Shown piece by piece: positions 9,232-16,682 of a stretch of 64,000 nucleotides of DNA; the stretch's first letter is position 1; each line of letters opens with the position of its first letter. Both the position numbers and the translations under genes were made by a program. Below the pieces are notes generated by a model. That model was given only the letters and a program-made list of their open reading frames with translations, ran no database searches and was not told where the DNA came from. The stretch lies in the NCBI GenBank assembly GCA_937921035.1, contig CALEUL010000048.1, forward strand, positions 62,001 through 126,000. The letters are read 5' to 3'. The stretch comes from an uncultured Porphyromonadaceae bacterium. Its GTDB lineage: Bacteria > Bacteroidota > Bacteroidia > Bacteroidales > Muribaculaceae.

Positions 9232-10157
9232 GCTTTCTTTCTGCCGCGCAGCGGCGGGAACATTTTGCGCACGTGAAGTAGCCATCCTTCCACATTGTCG
9301 CCCACGACAACCAATGTCGTGGCAGTGAGAATGAGAACGGCACCGGCTATCTCGCGTGCGCTGATTGTCTGCCCGAGGGCGAATACGCTAAGAAGAACGG
9401 CTGTTACCGGTTCCATTGCGCCGAATATAGCCGTTGGTGTCGGGCCGATAAGATGTATGGCCTGTGAGGTACAGAATAGCGATAATACTGTAGGAATAAC
9501 GGCTAAAGCGAGCAGATTGCCCCACTGCGGCAGTGTGTCCGGAGCGATGAGAGGATTGCCGAAAGGTATCATTGCAAGGAATACCAGGCTGCCGAACAGA
9601 AGAACGTAGAACAGCAGCTTTATCGTTGGAATATTGCGTATGCGTTCCGATACGTTCACCATTACGATATATATGGCATATGTGAGCGATGAAAGCATTA
9701 CCAGCAGCACACCCATAGGGCTTATGGCCGTTCCGTCGCCGGTGCGCATAAGCAGATACAGACCTCCGAGCATTATGCCGAGGCATAGACCCGTTATAGT
9801 CTTGAATTTTTCGTGGAAAAAGAACACCATAAGCAGCGCCACCATTACGGGATAGACAAAGAGCAGGGTAGATGCCACGCCGGAATTGATGTAGTTGTAG
9901 CTCTCGAACAGGCCGAGAGATGAAAGGGCCATTATTATGCCAAGCACAGCCACGGGCACGATGTCGGTCTTATCCAGATGCAGTGTGCGTCCGCGCAGAT
10001 ATGAAAGTGCTGCTAAAACAGGAAGTCCTAATATATAACGGAAAAACAGGACGGAGTTGGGGTTGAAGCCGTCCTGGTACAGATGTATTGCAAATAACGG
10101 GTTGGTGCCGTAAGCTGCTGCTGCCAATGCAGCCAATAAATAACCTTTGAGTTTCAT
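9228..10157 (-). CDS. EamA/DMT-family inner-membrane transporter
   Basis: About 309 residues from the ATG at 10157 (MKLKGYLLAALAAAAYGTNPLF); an open frame reaches further upstream but has no membrane-protein character. Ten predicted hydrophobic helices form two EamA repeats, each opening with a conserved Pro/Gly-rich helix; the second ends with GATPTAIFGAMEPVTAVLL-like residues (here GPTPTAIFGAMEP). Members export metabolites or amino acids; the substrate is not predictable. It lies 52 bases after the sigma-factor operon on the same strand and may be read through from it. Confidence 0.85.
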   Translation of the reverse strand: MKLKGYLLAALAAAAYGTNPLFAIHLYQDGFNPNSVLFFRYILGLPVLAALSYLRGRTLHLDKTDIVPVAVLGIIMALSSLGLFESYNYINSGVASTLLFVYPVMVALLMVFFFHEKFKTITGLCLGIMLGGLYLLMRTGDGTAISPMGVLLVMLSSLTYAIYIVMVNVSERIRNIPTIKLLFYVLLFGSLVFLAMIPFGNPLIAPDTLPQWGNLLALAVIPTVLSLFCTSQAIHLIGPTPTAIFGAMEPVTAVLLSVFALGQTISAREIAGAVLILTATTLVVVGDNVEGWLLHVRKMFPPLRGRKKA

Positions 10158-10209
10158 AGCGGCTGCAAAGGTAGTGATTTTTCCGTCTGTATCGTTTTTC
10201 GCGCCGCTT

Positions 10210-10599
10210 TTAATTCTTTGCGTTGCGATAGGCTGTTGCGCGGGCGGCGGAGAAAACGCCAGTCGCCACAAGGGTGGTTACAGCCGCCGTGCCGAACCAG
10301 CAGAGCGCAGACGGCATGGTGGAATAAGTCACTGCAAGAGAGCCTAAGAAATTTGTTGCAATGCTCATCATCTTTGGCATAAGCAACGTGCATGCTACGC
10401 CCGATGTAAAGCCGGCAAAGAGTGCGGCAGCCACCGCTATGCGGTTGGCATGTTTTTGCCGTTCAGTAATCTCGTGCAGTGTCTCCACGGCATCAAGCCG
10501 CTTGTCCAATTGATGCATGAAATCATCCTCGGGCGTCAGCGAGGGCTGGAATTTTTTGAAAAGTTCGCGTATATCGTTATCGTTGTCGTTATGTTCCAT
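10210..10599 (-). CDS. Small membrane protein, putative anti-sigma partner
   Basis: 129 residues: an acidic, charged cytoplasmic N-terminus of about 65 residues (MEHNDNDNDIRELFKKF), then two hydrophobic helices (about 68-92 and 103-122). It starts 4 bases after the stop of the ECF sigma gene. That position and topology suggest a membrane-bound regulator of the sigma factor, but no recognised anti-sigma motif (HxxxCxxC zinc motif) is present. Function unknown. Confidence 0.6.
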   Translation of the reverse strand: MEHNDNDNDIRELFKKFQPSLTPEDDFMHQLDKRLDAVETLHEITERQKHANRIAVAAALFAGFTSGVACTLLMPKMMSIATNFLGSLAVTYSTMPSALCWFGTAAVTTLVATGVFSAARATAYRNAKN

Positions 10600-10603
10600 T
10601 TCT

Positions 10604-11086
10604 TCAGAAGTTATTGTTCAACGCCGTTTTCAGATGCAAGCGTCCTCGGGTAAGAATCTGTCGTACGTTGGATGCACTGATATCGAGAATCTTTGATATT
10701 TCTTCGGTGGAGTAACCTTGTAGATAATAAAGGCCGATAGCCATTCTCTCGCGCTCTGGCAGCTGTGCCATAGCATTGTAGAGAGCCTGGTAGCGGAAAG
10801 AGGCGTCGGCTTCCTCGGTGGCCGCATGCTGTACGGTCGTCGGAAGCTCGCACTCGTGTCTGGGGCGCCGCTTGTGCGACATGAATTCGTTGCATGCAAT
10901 GCGGTGGATCCATGTGGCGAACGACGACTGGCCGCGGAACGTGTCGCATGCAAGATAGGCTTTCATGTAACTTTCCTGTGCGATGTCGTCGGCAAGCGCG
11001 GTGTCGCCGGCGCACAAAGACACAAGGAAGCGCCGTAGGCCTCCTTGTGTCGCCCTCACTTCTAATGAAAACTCTTGGCGAGTCAT
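10604..11086 (-). CDS. ECF-type RNA polymerase sigma factor
   Basis: 160 residues with sigma region 2 (DDIAQESYMKAYLACDTFRG, then SFATWIHRIACN) and region 4 (LPERERMAIGLYYLQGYSTEEIS followed by a helix-turn-helix around NVRQILTRGR). It directs RNA polymerase to an unknown regulon. Its ATG overlaps the TAA of the upstream membrane gene (TAATG), so translation is probably coupled. A small membrane protein follows 4 bases downstream, so the sigma factor lies between two membrane proteins. Confidence 0.9.
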   Translation of the reverse strand: MTRQEFSLEVRATQGGLRRFLVSLCAGDTALADDIAQESYMKAYLACDTFRGQSSFATWIHRIACNEFMSHKRRPRHECELPTTVQHAATEEADASFRYQALYNAMAQLPERERMAIGLYYLQGYSTEEISKILDISASNVRQILTRGRLHLKTALNNNF

Positions 11087-11538
11087 TAGTTTTCCAATTC
11101 CTTTTTCATTTCATTGTATTCCCGTTCCTCAGCCGCCAGATTCTTGTAGCCGAACAGGAAGGAGATGAAGAATGCCAGACCAATGCCGAAAATGATGCTG
11201 CCACCTATCAGTTCAGTCGAATAATAATCTATGGTAACATTCGGGTCACGAGTGAATATAGTTGTTAAAACTATGGCTATGCCCGAGAATATGCAGATGC
11301 TGCCTGCGATGAGTAGCCTGTTTATACGTTGGCGCGGTGTGCGTATATTGCCGTTGCTGCCGAGCAGTTTAGCCAGACGGTTGATGTCAACATTGTCGCT
11401 GTGTTTGAAAGCCTCCATAATAATCTGGCTTTTTTGTTTCTGGTTGCGCACCTGCGCCCAGAATACTATGGCTACGATTGCAATGGGTAGAACCACACAT
11501 ACAAAGATAGGAACGAGAATAGCAACGAGTTCTTTCAT
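11086..11538 (-). CDS. Membrane protein resembling DUF6249
   Basis: 150 residues with three hydrophobic helices (about 5-27, 70-92 and 108-130) and a charged cytoplasmic loop (QVRNQKQKSQIIMEAF) after the first helix. This layout recalls the DUF6249 family, often found in Bacteroidetes next to ECF sigma genes; the family name is from memory and uncertain. It is first of a three-gene operon whose stop overlaps the sigma start by one base. It may sense envelope state for the sigma factor. Confidence 0.65.
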   Translation of the reverse strand: MKELVAILVPIFVCVVLPIAIVAIVFWAQVRNQKQKSQIIMEAFKHSDNVDINRLAKLLGSNGNIRTPRQRINRLLIAGSICIFSGIAIVLTTIFTRDPNVTIDYYSTELIGGSIIFGIGLAFFISFLFGYKNLAAEEREYNEMKKELEN

Positions 11539-11714
11539 AACAAAGTAATTTAAAAGTTTTGTTTAAAATTTAATTTGCAACATAGACGTTTGCAGCAGAC
11601 GAAATGTGACAGCCTGTTCCGAATATTTTTCAAAGTTAGCGAAAAAATACACTATTTGTCTTTCGAACTCACTTGCCCAGGCGTTTGTTATTTATAATAA
11701 AAATTCAATCGCTT

Positions 11715-12803
11715 ATGCTTACTGCGAAAGACAGATACTGGACCACCGACAGAATTATGAAGTTGCTCATCGGCGTGGTGATAGCGACAGCCTTTGTCCT
11801 GCTTATCCGATATCTCAGCAATGTGCTGCTGCCGTTCTTCGCGGCATGCTTCATCGCCTATTTGCTGCAACCCGTGGTGGACTTCAATCACCGCCTTGTC
11901 CGTATTGGAGGCCGCACGCTTCCGGCTATACTTACCATTGTGGATGTAACAGTGGTTATTTCATTGGTGATATATTTGTTCCTGCCCTCGGTTGTGTCCG
12001 AACTGGATATGCTCAGCGGTATCATCAGTGATGTTACTTCCGGTAAGCATCCCGTTCCGAAGACCTACGATAATATTATCGAGTTTATCGACCGTTACTT
12101 CCAGATAGATAATATAAAATCTGTTCTTTCGGGCGAGCATTTCGAGACTCTGCTCAACAAGGGGTCTTCGCTTATCGAAGAGTCCCTCGGCCTTGTGCTG
12201 CACGCACTTTCGTGGCTGTTGATGCTTGTGTACATTCTGTTTATCCTTATCGACTATCCGCGTATATGCGAAGGCTTTAAGATGATAATCCCGCACAAGT
12301 ACCGTCGTCAGGGCATTGCCATTGTCCACGATGTGGAGAAGAGTATGAACCGATATTTCCGCGGGCAGGGACTGGTGGCGACATTTGCCGTGGTGTTCTA
12401 TTGTATCGGTTTCTCTATTGTGGGGTTACCGCTGGCTATACCGATGGGGCTGTTGGTGGGAATACTCTACATGATTCCGTATTTCCAGTATGTAACGCTT
12501 ATTCCGGTGGCGATAATAGTCTTTATCTATTCGCTTGGGGGGCATGTCGAGTTTTTCCCTCTTATGGGCAAATGCCTTCTGGTGTACGCCATCAGCCAGT
12601 GTATATGCGATTATATCATAACGCCGCACGTAATGGGCCGCGAGATGGGAATGAATCCTGCCATAATACTGTTGTCGCTCTCGGTGTGGGGTAGCCTCTT
12701 AGGCATTATCGGAATGATAATAGCACTCCCGATAACCAGCCTGTTAATGTCCTACTACAAGCGCTATATCAGCGAGCCGCAACCAAGGCGAAAAGTTTCG
12801 TGA
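11715..12803 (+). CDS. AI-2E family transporter (YdiK/TqsA-like membrane protein)
   Basis: About 362 residues from the ATG at 11715; the frame extends to a TTG at 11673 without support. Typical AI-2E (PF01594) features: paired N-terminal helices (IGVVIATAFVLLIRYLSN, LLPFFAACFIAYLLQPVVD), a central soluble segment, then a bundle of C-terminal helices with YFRGQGLVA, GLPLAIPMGLLVG and YIITPHVMGREMGMNPAIIL. Family members export autoinducer-2, drugs or act as Na+/H+ antiporters; the substrate cannot be read from the sequence. The gene stands alone, divergent from the sigma operon and convergent with ogt. Confidence 0.88.
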   Translation: MLTAKDRYWTTDRIMKLLIGVVIATAFVLLIRYLSNVLLPFFAACFIAYLLQPVVDFNHRLVRIGGRTLPAILTIVDVTVVISLVIYLFLPSVVSELDMLSGIISDVTSGKHPVPKTYDNIIEFIDRYFQIDNIKSVLSGEHFETLLNKGSSLIEESLGLVLHALSWLLMLVYILFILIDYPRICEGFKMIIPHKYRRQGIAIVHDVEKSMNRYFRGQGLVATFAVVFYCIGFSIVGLPLAIPMGLLVGILYMIPYFQYVTLIPVAIIVFIYSLGGHVEFFPLMGKCLLVYAISQCICDYIITPHVMGREMGMNPAIILLSLSVWGSLLGIIGMIIALPITSLLMSYYKRYISEPQPRRKVS

Positions 12804-12859
12804 TCCGTACAACGTTCCGCTGTCGGGCACACTAACGGATAAACTAAAGACATGGTTAC

Positions 12860-13375
12860 TTATTGTATCATCAACGATGTCGCTTCCAGTTCAAGTAGCG
12901 CGCGTTTGGCATCTATACCTCCGCCATAGCCGGTGAGCGAGTTGTCGCTTCCGATAACGCGATGGCATGGAGCGAAAATAGAGATGGAATTGGCACCGTT
13001 GGCGTTGGCCACGGCGCGCACGGATTTAGGCATGCCTATTCTCCTGGCTATTTCGCCATAGGAAACAGTCTGTCCGTATGGTATATTCAGCAACTCGTTC
13101 CATACCGTTTTCTGAAAGTCGGTGCCGACAAACATAAGAGGTACCGTAAATTTCTGCCTCTGCCCAGTGAAGTATTCGTCGAGCTGTGCTGCGGCAAGTT
13201 GCAGTATTTCCGAATCACCTTCTACAAATTCCGCCTTGAGGTTTGTTTTCAGGCGTCGGTCTATAATGTCGCGGTGATTTTCCACTTGCCAGTCGCAAAG
13301 ACAGAGTTTGTCGCCGCACGAACCGAGTTTTAGCAGCCCGCATGGTGAGATATAATGTTTTACGGTTATATTCAT
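12860..13375 (-). CDS. ogt: Methylated-DNA--[protein]-cysteine S-methyltransferase
   Basis: 171 residues. The C-terminal domain has the helix-turn-helix DNA-binding region (VSYGEIARRIGMPKSVRAVANA) and the active site PCHRVIG, whose cysteine accepts the alkyl group from O6-alkylguanine in a single-use repair reaction. The N-terminal domain is the usual RNase-H-like ribonuclease fold found in Ogt, with no Ada regulatory part. It sits alone between AI-2E and rubrerythrin genes. Confidence 0.92.
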   Translation of the reverse strand: MNITVKHYISPCGLLKLGSCGDKLCLCDWQVENHRDIIDRRLKTNLKAEFVEGDSEILQLAAAQLDEYFTGQRQKFTVPLMFVGTDFQKTVWNELLNIPYGQTVSYGEIARRIGMPKSVRAVANANGANSISIFAPCHRVIGSDNSLTGYGGGIDAKRALLELEATSLMIQ

Positions 13376-13399
13376 AAAGTGGTAGCAGATGAAAAATTA

Positions 13400-13426
13400 A
13401 AAGCCAGAGGCTAAACCGCTGGCTTT
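13400..13426 (-). terminator. Hairpin after rubrerythrin
   Basis: Arms AAAGCCAG and CTGGCTTT with an 11-base loop; on the minus strand it is followed by a T-rich run (TAATTTTTC). It lies 22 bases after the rubrerythrin stop. Confidence 0.7.
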
Positions 13427-13448
13427 ATGTTCTGAAGGTTAGCTGTAA

Positions 13449-13991
13449 TCAATAATTCTCTGCTTTAATCTCGAAGAAGCTGCGCTTGTGAAGGCAGGTC
13501 GGACATACTTCGGGAGCTTTCTTGCCGATATGGATGTGTCCGCAGTTACGGCAAATCCATACGGTGTCGCCTTCGCGAGAGAATACGATACCTTCCTCTA
13601 TGTTCTGCAGCAGACGGCGGTAGCGTTCCTCATGATGCTTTTCAATGGCGGCTACAGCACGGAAACGGTGTGCGATTTCGGGGAAACCTTCTGCATCGGC
13701 GTCTTCGGCCATCTTGGCATACATATCGGTCCATTCGTAGTTTTCTCCTTCTGCTGCGGCTTTCAGATTTTCCATTGTGTCAGAAACTTCACCACCGTTA
13801 AGAAGCTTGAACCACAGTTTTGCATGTTCTTTCTCGTTGTTGGCAGTTTCCTCGAAGATTGCGGCAATCTGTTCGTATCCGTCCTTGCGGGCCTTGGATG
13901 CAAAATAAGAGTATTTATTACGTGCCATCGATTCTCCGGCGAAAGCCTCCTGGAGGTTACGCTCGGTTTTTGTTCCTTTTAAGTCTTTCAT
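13449..13991 (-). CDS. rbr: Rubrerythrin
   Basis: 180 residues from the ATG at 13991 (MKDLKGTKTERNLQEAF); the frame upstream of it is unsupported. The N-terminal four-helix ferritin-like domain supplies the di-iron ligands (EAFAGES, EETANNEKEHAK, AAIEKHHEERY), and the C-terminal rubredoxin domain supplies CRNCGHIH and CPTC for the FeS4 site. It reduces hydrogen peroxide in the cytosol of anaerobes. It lies 37 bases after a PerR/Fur-type gene on the same strand, which supports peroxide-responsive control. Confidence 0.95.
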   Translation of the reverse strand: MKDLKGTKTERNLQEAFAGESMARNKYSYFASKARKDGYEQIAAIFEETANNEKEHAKLWFKLLNGGEVSDTMENLKAAAEGENYEWTDMYAKMAEDADAEGFPEIAHRFRAVAAIEKHHEERYRRLLQNIEEGIVFSREGDTVWICRNCGHIHIGKKAPEVCPTCLHKRSFFEIKAENY

Positions 13992-14028
13992 TTGTTTGTA
14001 TTTTAATGATAGTTTATATGTTTTTGTT

Positions 14029-14448
14029 TTATTTATTGCTGCATTCCGGACAAATCCCTTTATAAAAGACATTAATGTTGTCGCATAAAAAGTTTTCGGG
14101 AACAACAAGAACGGAAGTGTCGAGCGGAATGTCGAAAATGCGGCGACAGTTTCGGCACATGAAATGAGCGTGCGGTGCAAACTGGGTTGAATCATATCTG
14201 GTGGAACCAGATGATATGTCTATGTCGTTGAGCAGACCTTTTTCCGATAGCAGTTTAACGCAGCTGAACACCGTTGTCCTGGAAAGAAGGGGATTCTGCC
14301 TGTGTAATACGTCGTAGATTTCGTCGGCAGTGGGATGGCACGTGCACGATGAAACATATTCGAGTATTGCAAGTCGCTGTACCGATGGTCTGATACCGGC
14401 GTCGGCAAGCATATTCAGAAGACGGTTCCGGTTGACGTTCGTGTTCAT
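14029..14448 (-). CDS. perR: Fur-family regulator, probably peroxide sensor PerR
   Basis: 139 residues. An N-terminal winged helix (RPSVQRLAILEYVSSCTCHPTADEIYDVL, SRTTVFSCVKLL) precedes a dimerisation domain with the metal ligands PHAHFMC and the structural zinc pairs CRNC and CPEC. The placement directly before rubrerythrin and the histidines of the regulatory site favour PerR over Fur, but this is not proven. A palindrome overlaps its own -7 box, suggesting autorepression. Confidence 0.82.
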   Translation of the reverse strand: MNTNVNRNRLLNMLADAGIRPSVQRLAILEYVSSCTCHPTADEIYDVLHRQNPLLSRTTVFSCVKLLSEKGLLNDIDISSGSTRYDSTQFAPHAHFMCRNCRRIFDIPLDTSVLVVPENFLCDNINVFYKGICPECSNK

Positions 14449-14462
14449 GTAATAAGTTCTGA

Positions 14463-14479
14463 TTTGTATTTAGTACAAA
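14463..14479. promoter_or_regulatory. Candidate PerR operator, TTTGTA-N5-TACAAA
   Basis: A perfect inverted repeat with 6-bp arms, lying 15 bases upstream of the perR ATG and overlapping the -7 box at 14476-14483. A bound dimer would block the promoter of perR-rbr. Confidence 0.5.
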
Positions 14480-14483
14480 GTTA
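14476..14483 (-). promoter_or_regulatory. perR-rbr promoter, -7 box TAACTTTG
   Basis: A full Bacteroidetes promoter: TTTG at 14507-14504, a 20-base spacer, then TAACTTTG. Confidence 0.7.
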
Positions 14484-14535
14484 TATTAAGTATATAAGAA
14501 TTCCAAATCAATTAACATTTTTTTAGAATAAAAAT

Positions 14536-14558
14536 AGCCACTGAATCTGTCAGTGGCT
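14536..14558 (-). terminator. Hairpin after the SMR exporter gene
   Basis: A 9-bp perfect stem (AGCCACTGA / TCAGTGGCT) with a 5-base loop; ATTTTTATTC follows on the minus strand. Confidence 0.8.
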
Positions 14559-14601
14559 GAGTTGGGAATCTATAAATAATAGGTCTTGACGCATCTGTTG
14601 T

Positions 14602-14925
14602 TTATGATACAAATTTAAGACCTATAATGGATGCGATAAGTGTGAAGATAAAAAACAAACGCCAGAAAGTCGCCGGTTCATGGAAAAAGAGTATGCCGAT
14701 CAATACTGTTCCGACGGCTCCGATGCCTGTCCATACTGCATAGGCAGTGCCTATCGGCAGACTTTGTGAGGCTTTTGCCAACAATCCCATACTTAGGATA
14801 GTAAACGTAAGAAATCCTGCTATCCAGCCCCACCAAGCAAGACCATCAACGGATTTTGCCCGTCCGAGGCAGTAAGTAAAACCGACTTCACAGAGGCCGG
14901 CGACAATAAGAAGTATCCAATTCAT
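14602..14925 (-). CDS. Small multidrug resistance (SMR/SugE-type) exporter
   Basis: About 107 residues, four transmembrane helices. The conserved membrane glutamate is in AGLCEVGFTYCLG, and the central helix reads LPIGTAYAVWTGIGAVGT, both typical of SMR proteins; the SugE/Gdx branch exports guanidinium, the Qac branch quaternary ammonium compounds. I chose the ATG at 14925 because family members begin directly with the first helix (MNWILLIVAG). A second in-frame ATG at 14937 lies in the duplicated copy of a 12-bp repeat and would add MDSI. Confidence 0.85.
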   Translation of the reverse strand: MNWILLIVAGLCEVGFTYCLGRAKSVDGLAWWGWIAGFLTFTILSMGLLAKASQSLPIGTAYAVWTGIGAVGTVLIGILFFHEPATFWRLFFIFTLIASIIGLKFVS

Positions 14926-14947
14926 AATTGAATCCATAATTGAATCC
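14924..14947. repeat. 12-bp tandem duplication over the SMR start codon
   Basis: Two perfect copies of ATAATTGAATCC (plus strand) at 14924-14935 and 14936-14947. The unit is four codons, so both copies place an ATG in frame. Confidence 0.85.
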
Positions 14948-15026
14948 GAACCTGTTTGAGGGCTGCAAGTAATCGACTTGTCGTTTGTGCAAGCAAAAAT
15001 TCTCGGCGACTCCTTCCAAGGTGGCT
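14948..15026 (-). other. Structured 5' leader of the SMR gene
   Basis: About 80 bases between the predicted transcription start and the SMR gene. Two hairpins can form: 15002-15020 (CTTGG/CCGAG, 9-base loop) and 14966-14980 (CAAGT/ACTTG, loop CGATT). It does not match the guanidine riboswitch consensus sequences I know. It may be a cis-regulatory leader or have no function. Confidence 0.3.
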
Positions 15027-15030
15027 AACG

Positions 15031-15038
15031 CAAAATTA
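15031..15038 (-). promoter_or_regulatory. SMR gene promoter, -7 box TAATTTTG
   Basis: TTG at 15061-15059, a 20-base spacer, then TAATTTTG on the minus strand. Confidence 0.65.
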
Positions 15039-15133
15039 CTCAAAAAGTATGTGATATTCAATAACAAACTGCAAAAATATCGCTTGAATGGTAATTTTAG
15101 GGGAACTTGTAGCTGGCGAAGCCTGGAATACTT

Positions 15134-15529
15134 TTATTTCGCTACATTGGATAACATTATGTGCGTGTAAATTCTTCTTATCAATGCAGTGTCGGCAGAA
15201 ATAATCTGGAAGTTGCCGTTTTCAATACGGCAGTTTATCTGCGGTGCCATAATAATTGAATCGTTGAATACAAAACCGATACGGTGCCCTTGAAGCCGTT
15301 CGGTTGCGTCGGCAAATCTTTTAGTCGCTGCCGGATCTAATTTGCCATCGATAAATATAGTCCCGGTGCTTGTGTTAAGCGAAACTCTTTCAAAATCAGG
15401 GACGGTAACTATAGGCTTGCCTATAATTACGTCGTCGGGATAATCCCCGACGGCGTAAAATCCATTTATCTTATGCGGTGTCGAACAGGACGACAGCATG
15501 GCAAGCAGCATGACAGTGAGATATTTCAT
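15134..15529 (-). CDS. Lipoprotein with SecD P1-head-like domain
   Basis: 131 residues with a lipoprotein signal (MKYLTVMLLAMLSSC, cysteine at 15). The mature part follows the head subdomain of the SecD periplasmic P1 region: FIDGKLDPAATKRFADATER, a GHRIGFVFNDSIIMAP strand pair, then GNFQIISA. In SecD this element takes part in moving proteins through the translocon; a free-standing lipidated version has no known role. It is last in a run of three minus-strand genes after a Crp/Fnr gene, 33 bases downstream of another lipoprotein gene. Confidence 0.65.
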   Translation of the reverse strand: MKYLTVMLLAMLSSCSTPHKINGFYAVGDYPDDVIIGKPIVTVPDFERVSLNTSTGTIFIDGKLDPAATKRFADATERLQGHRIGFVFNDSIIMAPQINCRIENGNFQIISADTALIRRIYTHIMLSNVAK

Positions 15530-15562
15530 GGAAAAACTAAATATGTTGCCACCCGATGGTTG

Positions 15563-16021
15563 TTATTTTTTGGGAAAGGTTTCGGAAATCTGTCTGGCTA
15601 CACGTTTGATAGCGCCATTCAAATCGCCCGCATGGGTGAACCCTAAACCATAAGCACCACGGCACGACGCTACAGGTCGCCCCGTCATATAATCAATGAA
15701 ATTGACTGTAACAATGGCTTCGTTATCATTCTGATTTACACCATATTTGACTAACAGCAGCTTTGCCTGCTGCTGGGGCGTAAGTTCATAGATACGCAGA
15801 TCGCTGATTAGCTGTAGTCGTGAGGATTCCACAGCATCGAACAGCTGAATCTCATATTCCATCAATTCGGCGGGAATATGGTAGGTTTCATTATTTATTA
15901 TCGAGGCGTATTCGTATTTGGCGAGACTTACATTACCGGAAACTGTCGATTTTGATGTAGTGCATCCGGCGAGCACAATAATTACGATAGAAAGAAGAAA
16001 AAATTTTAATTGGTTACGCAT
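15563..16021 (-). CDS. Hypothetical lipoprotein
   Basis: 152 residues from the ATG at 16021, which gives a clean lipoprotein signal (LLSIVIIVLAGC). The mature part is mixed alpha/beta with a QQQAKLLLVKYGVNQND segment and IVTVNFIDYMTGRPVASCRGAYGLG, a pattern seen in small envelope lipoproteins that are annotated only as conserved hypothetical. It may be co-transcribed with the SecD-head-like lipoprotein. Function unknown. Confidence 0.65.
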   Translation of the reverse strand: MRNQLKFFLLSIVIIVLAGCTTSKSTVSGNVSLAKYEYASIINNETYHIPAELMEYEIQLFDAVESSRLQLISDLRIYELTPQQQAKLLLVKYGVNQNDNEAIVTVNFIDYMTGRPVASCRGAYGLGFTHAGDLNGAIKRVARQISETFPKK

Positions 16022-16064
16022 AATCTTCTGAAATTTAGGAATAGGAGGATACAATCATATAAAT

Positions 16065-16640
16065 TCAATCATTTTTTTCTCTGTGTGCTACCGTTTGTTT
16101 TGCCAAATCCCGTCTTATACGGCTGAGATGATTCGGCGTAATCAGCAGAAAGGAGGCTAAATCTTTCAGGGATACACTCTCTACTATCTGAGGATGTTGT
16201 TCGCACAATGTAATATAGCGCTGTCGCGGAGATTTGCGGTAGAGATTCAGAATCCGCATATAAAGCATTTTGAACAGCGATCTGTATTCGTCGCGCAGCG
16301 ATGGCGAGAGGAAATTCTTAAAGGAATTCAACGGTATGCGCAAAATCTCGCAGTCGGTTCCTGCAACGGCAGATGTATGGGATGGTTCGCCATGTAGTGA
16401 TGAATGGAAATCGGTGATGAACTGACCCGGAAAGGCGAAATTCACCACAGCCTCATTTCCCGAATCATCAAGGATGGTAATCTTGAAATATCCGGACACA
16501 ATGAGGCCCGCATAACGCGCTACCGAACCTTGCTGGATAAAACTATCGCCTTTCTTATAATGACAAGGAGTTCCTTCTTCGCGGCAAAAAACAGTGGCGG
16601 CCGTGAGGTCCGGAAAGTCAATATAAGAGTTGAGTGCCAT
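16065..16640 (-). CDS. Crp/Fnr-family transcriptional regulator
   Basis: 191 residues from the ATG at 16640. An N-terminal cyclic-nucleotide-binding-like beta-roll (CHYKKGDSFIQQGSVARYAGLIVSGYFKI) and a C-terminal helix-turn-helix (SLKDLASFLLITPNHLSRIRRDLA) define the family. There are no cysteines arranged for an Fe-S cluster, so it is not an Fnr-type oxygen sensor; the ligand is unknown. Bacteroidetes have many such regulators. The -7 box ends 5 bases before the ATG, so the mRNA probably has almost no leader. It is divergent from an ECF sigma gene. Confidence 0.85.
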   Translation of the reverse strand: MALNSYIDFPDLTAATVFCREEGTPCHYKKGDSFIQQGSVARYAGLIVSGYFKITILDDSGNEAVVNFAFPGQFITDFHSSLHGEPSHTSAVAGTDCEILRIPLNSFKNFLSPSLRDEYRSLFKMLYMRILNLYRKSPRQRYITLCEQHPQIVESVSLKDLASFLLITPNHLSRIRRDLAKQTVAHREKND

Positions 16641-16645
16641 ATTTG

Positions 16646-16653
16646 CAAAGTTA
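16646..16653 (-). promoter_or_regulatory. -7 box TAACTTTG immediately before the Crp/Fnr gene
   Basis: Only 5 bases separate the box from the ATG, so the transcript would begin at or a few bases before the start codon. Confidence 0.6.
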
Positions 16654-16674
16654 GCTACATAAATCAGAAATACA

Positions 16675-16682
16675 TAACTTTG
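16675..16682 (+). promoter_or_regulatory. -7 box TAACTTTG for the ECF sigma module
   Basis: Divergent from the Crp/Fnr promoter; the two boxes are 21 bases apart. It gives a leader of about 100 bases before the ATG at 16786. Confidence 0.55.

Noticed and set aside
8017..9285. 422-codon minus-strand frame opposite the GHL10 gene
   Set aside because: Antisense shadow that also overlaps the end of the EamA gene in another frame.
14948..15026. Guanidine riboswitch upstream of the SMR gene
   Set aside because: The leader lacks the conserved sequences of the guanidine-I class and the paired ACGR loops of guanidine-II.
14985..15170. 61-codon plus-strand frame between the SMR and SecD-head-like genes
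   Set aside because: It runs antisense across the SMR promoter and leader and into the end of the lipoprotein gene; no start signal.
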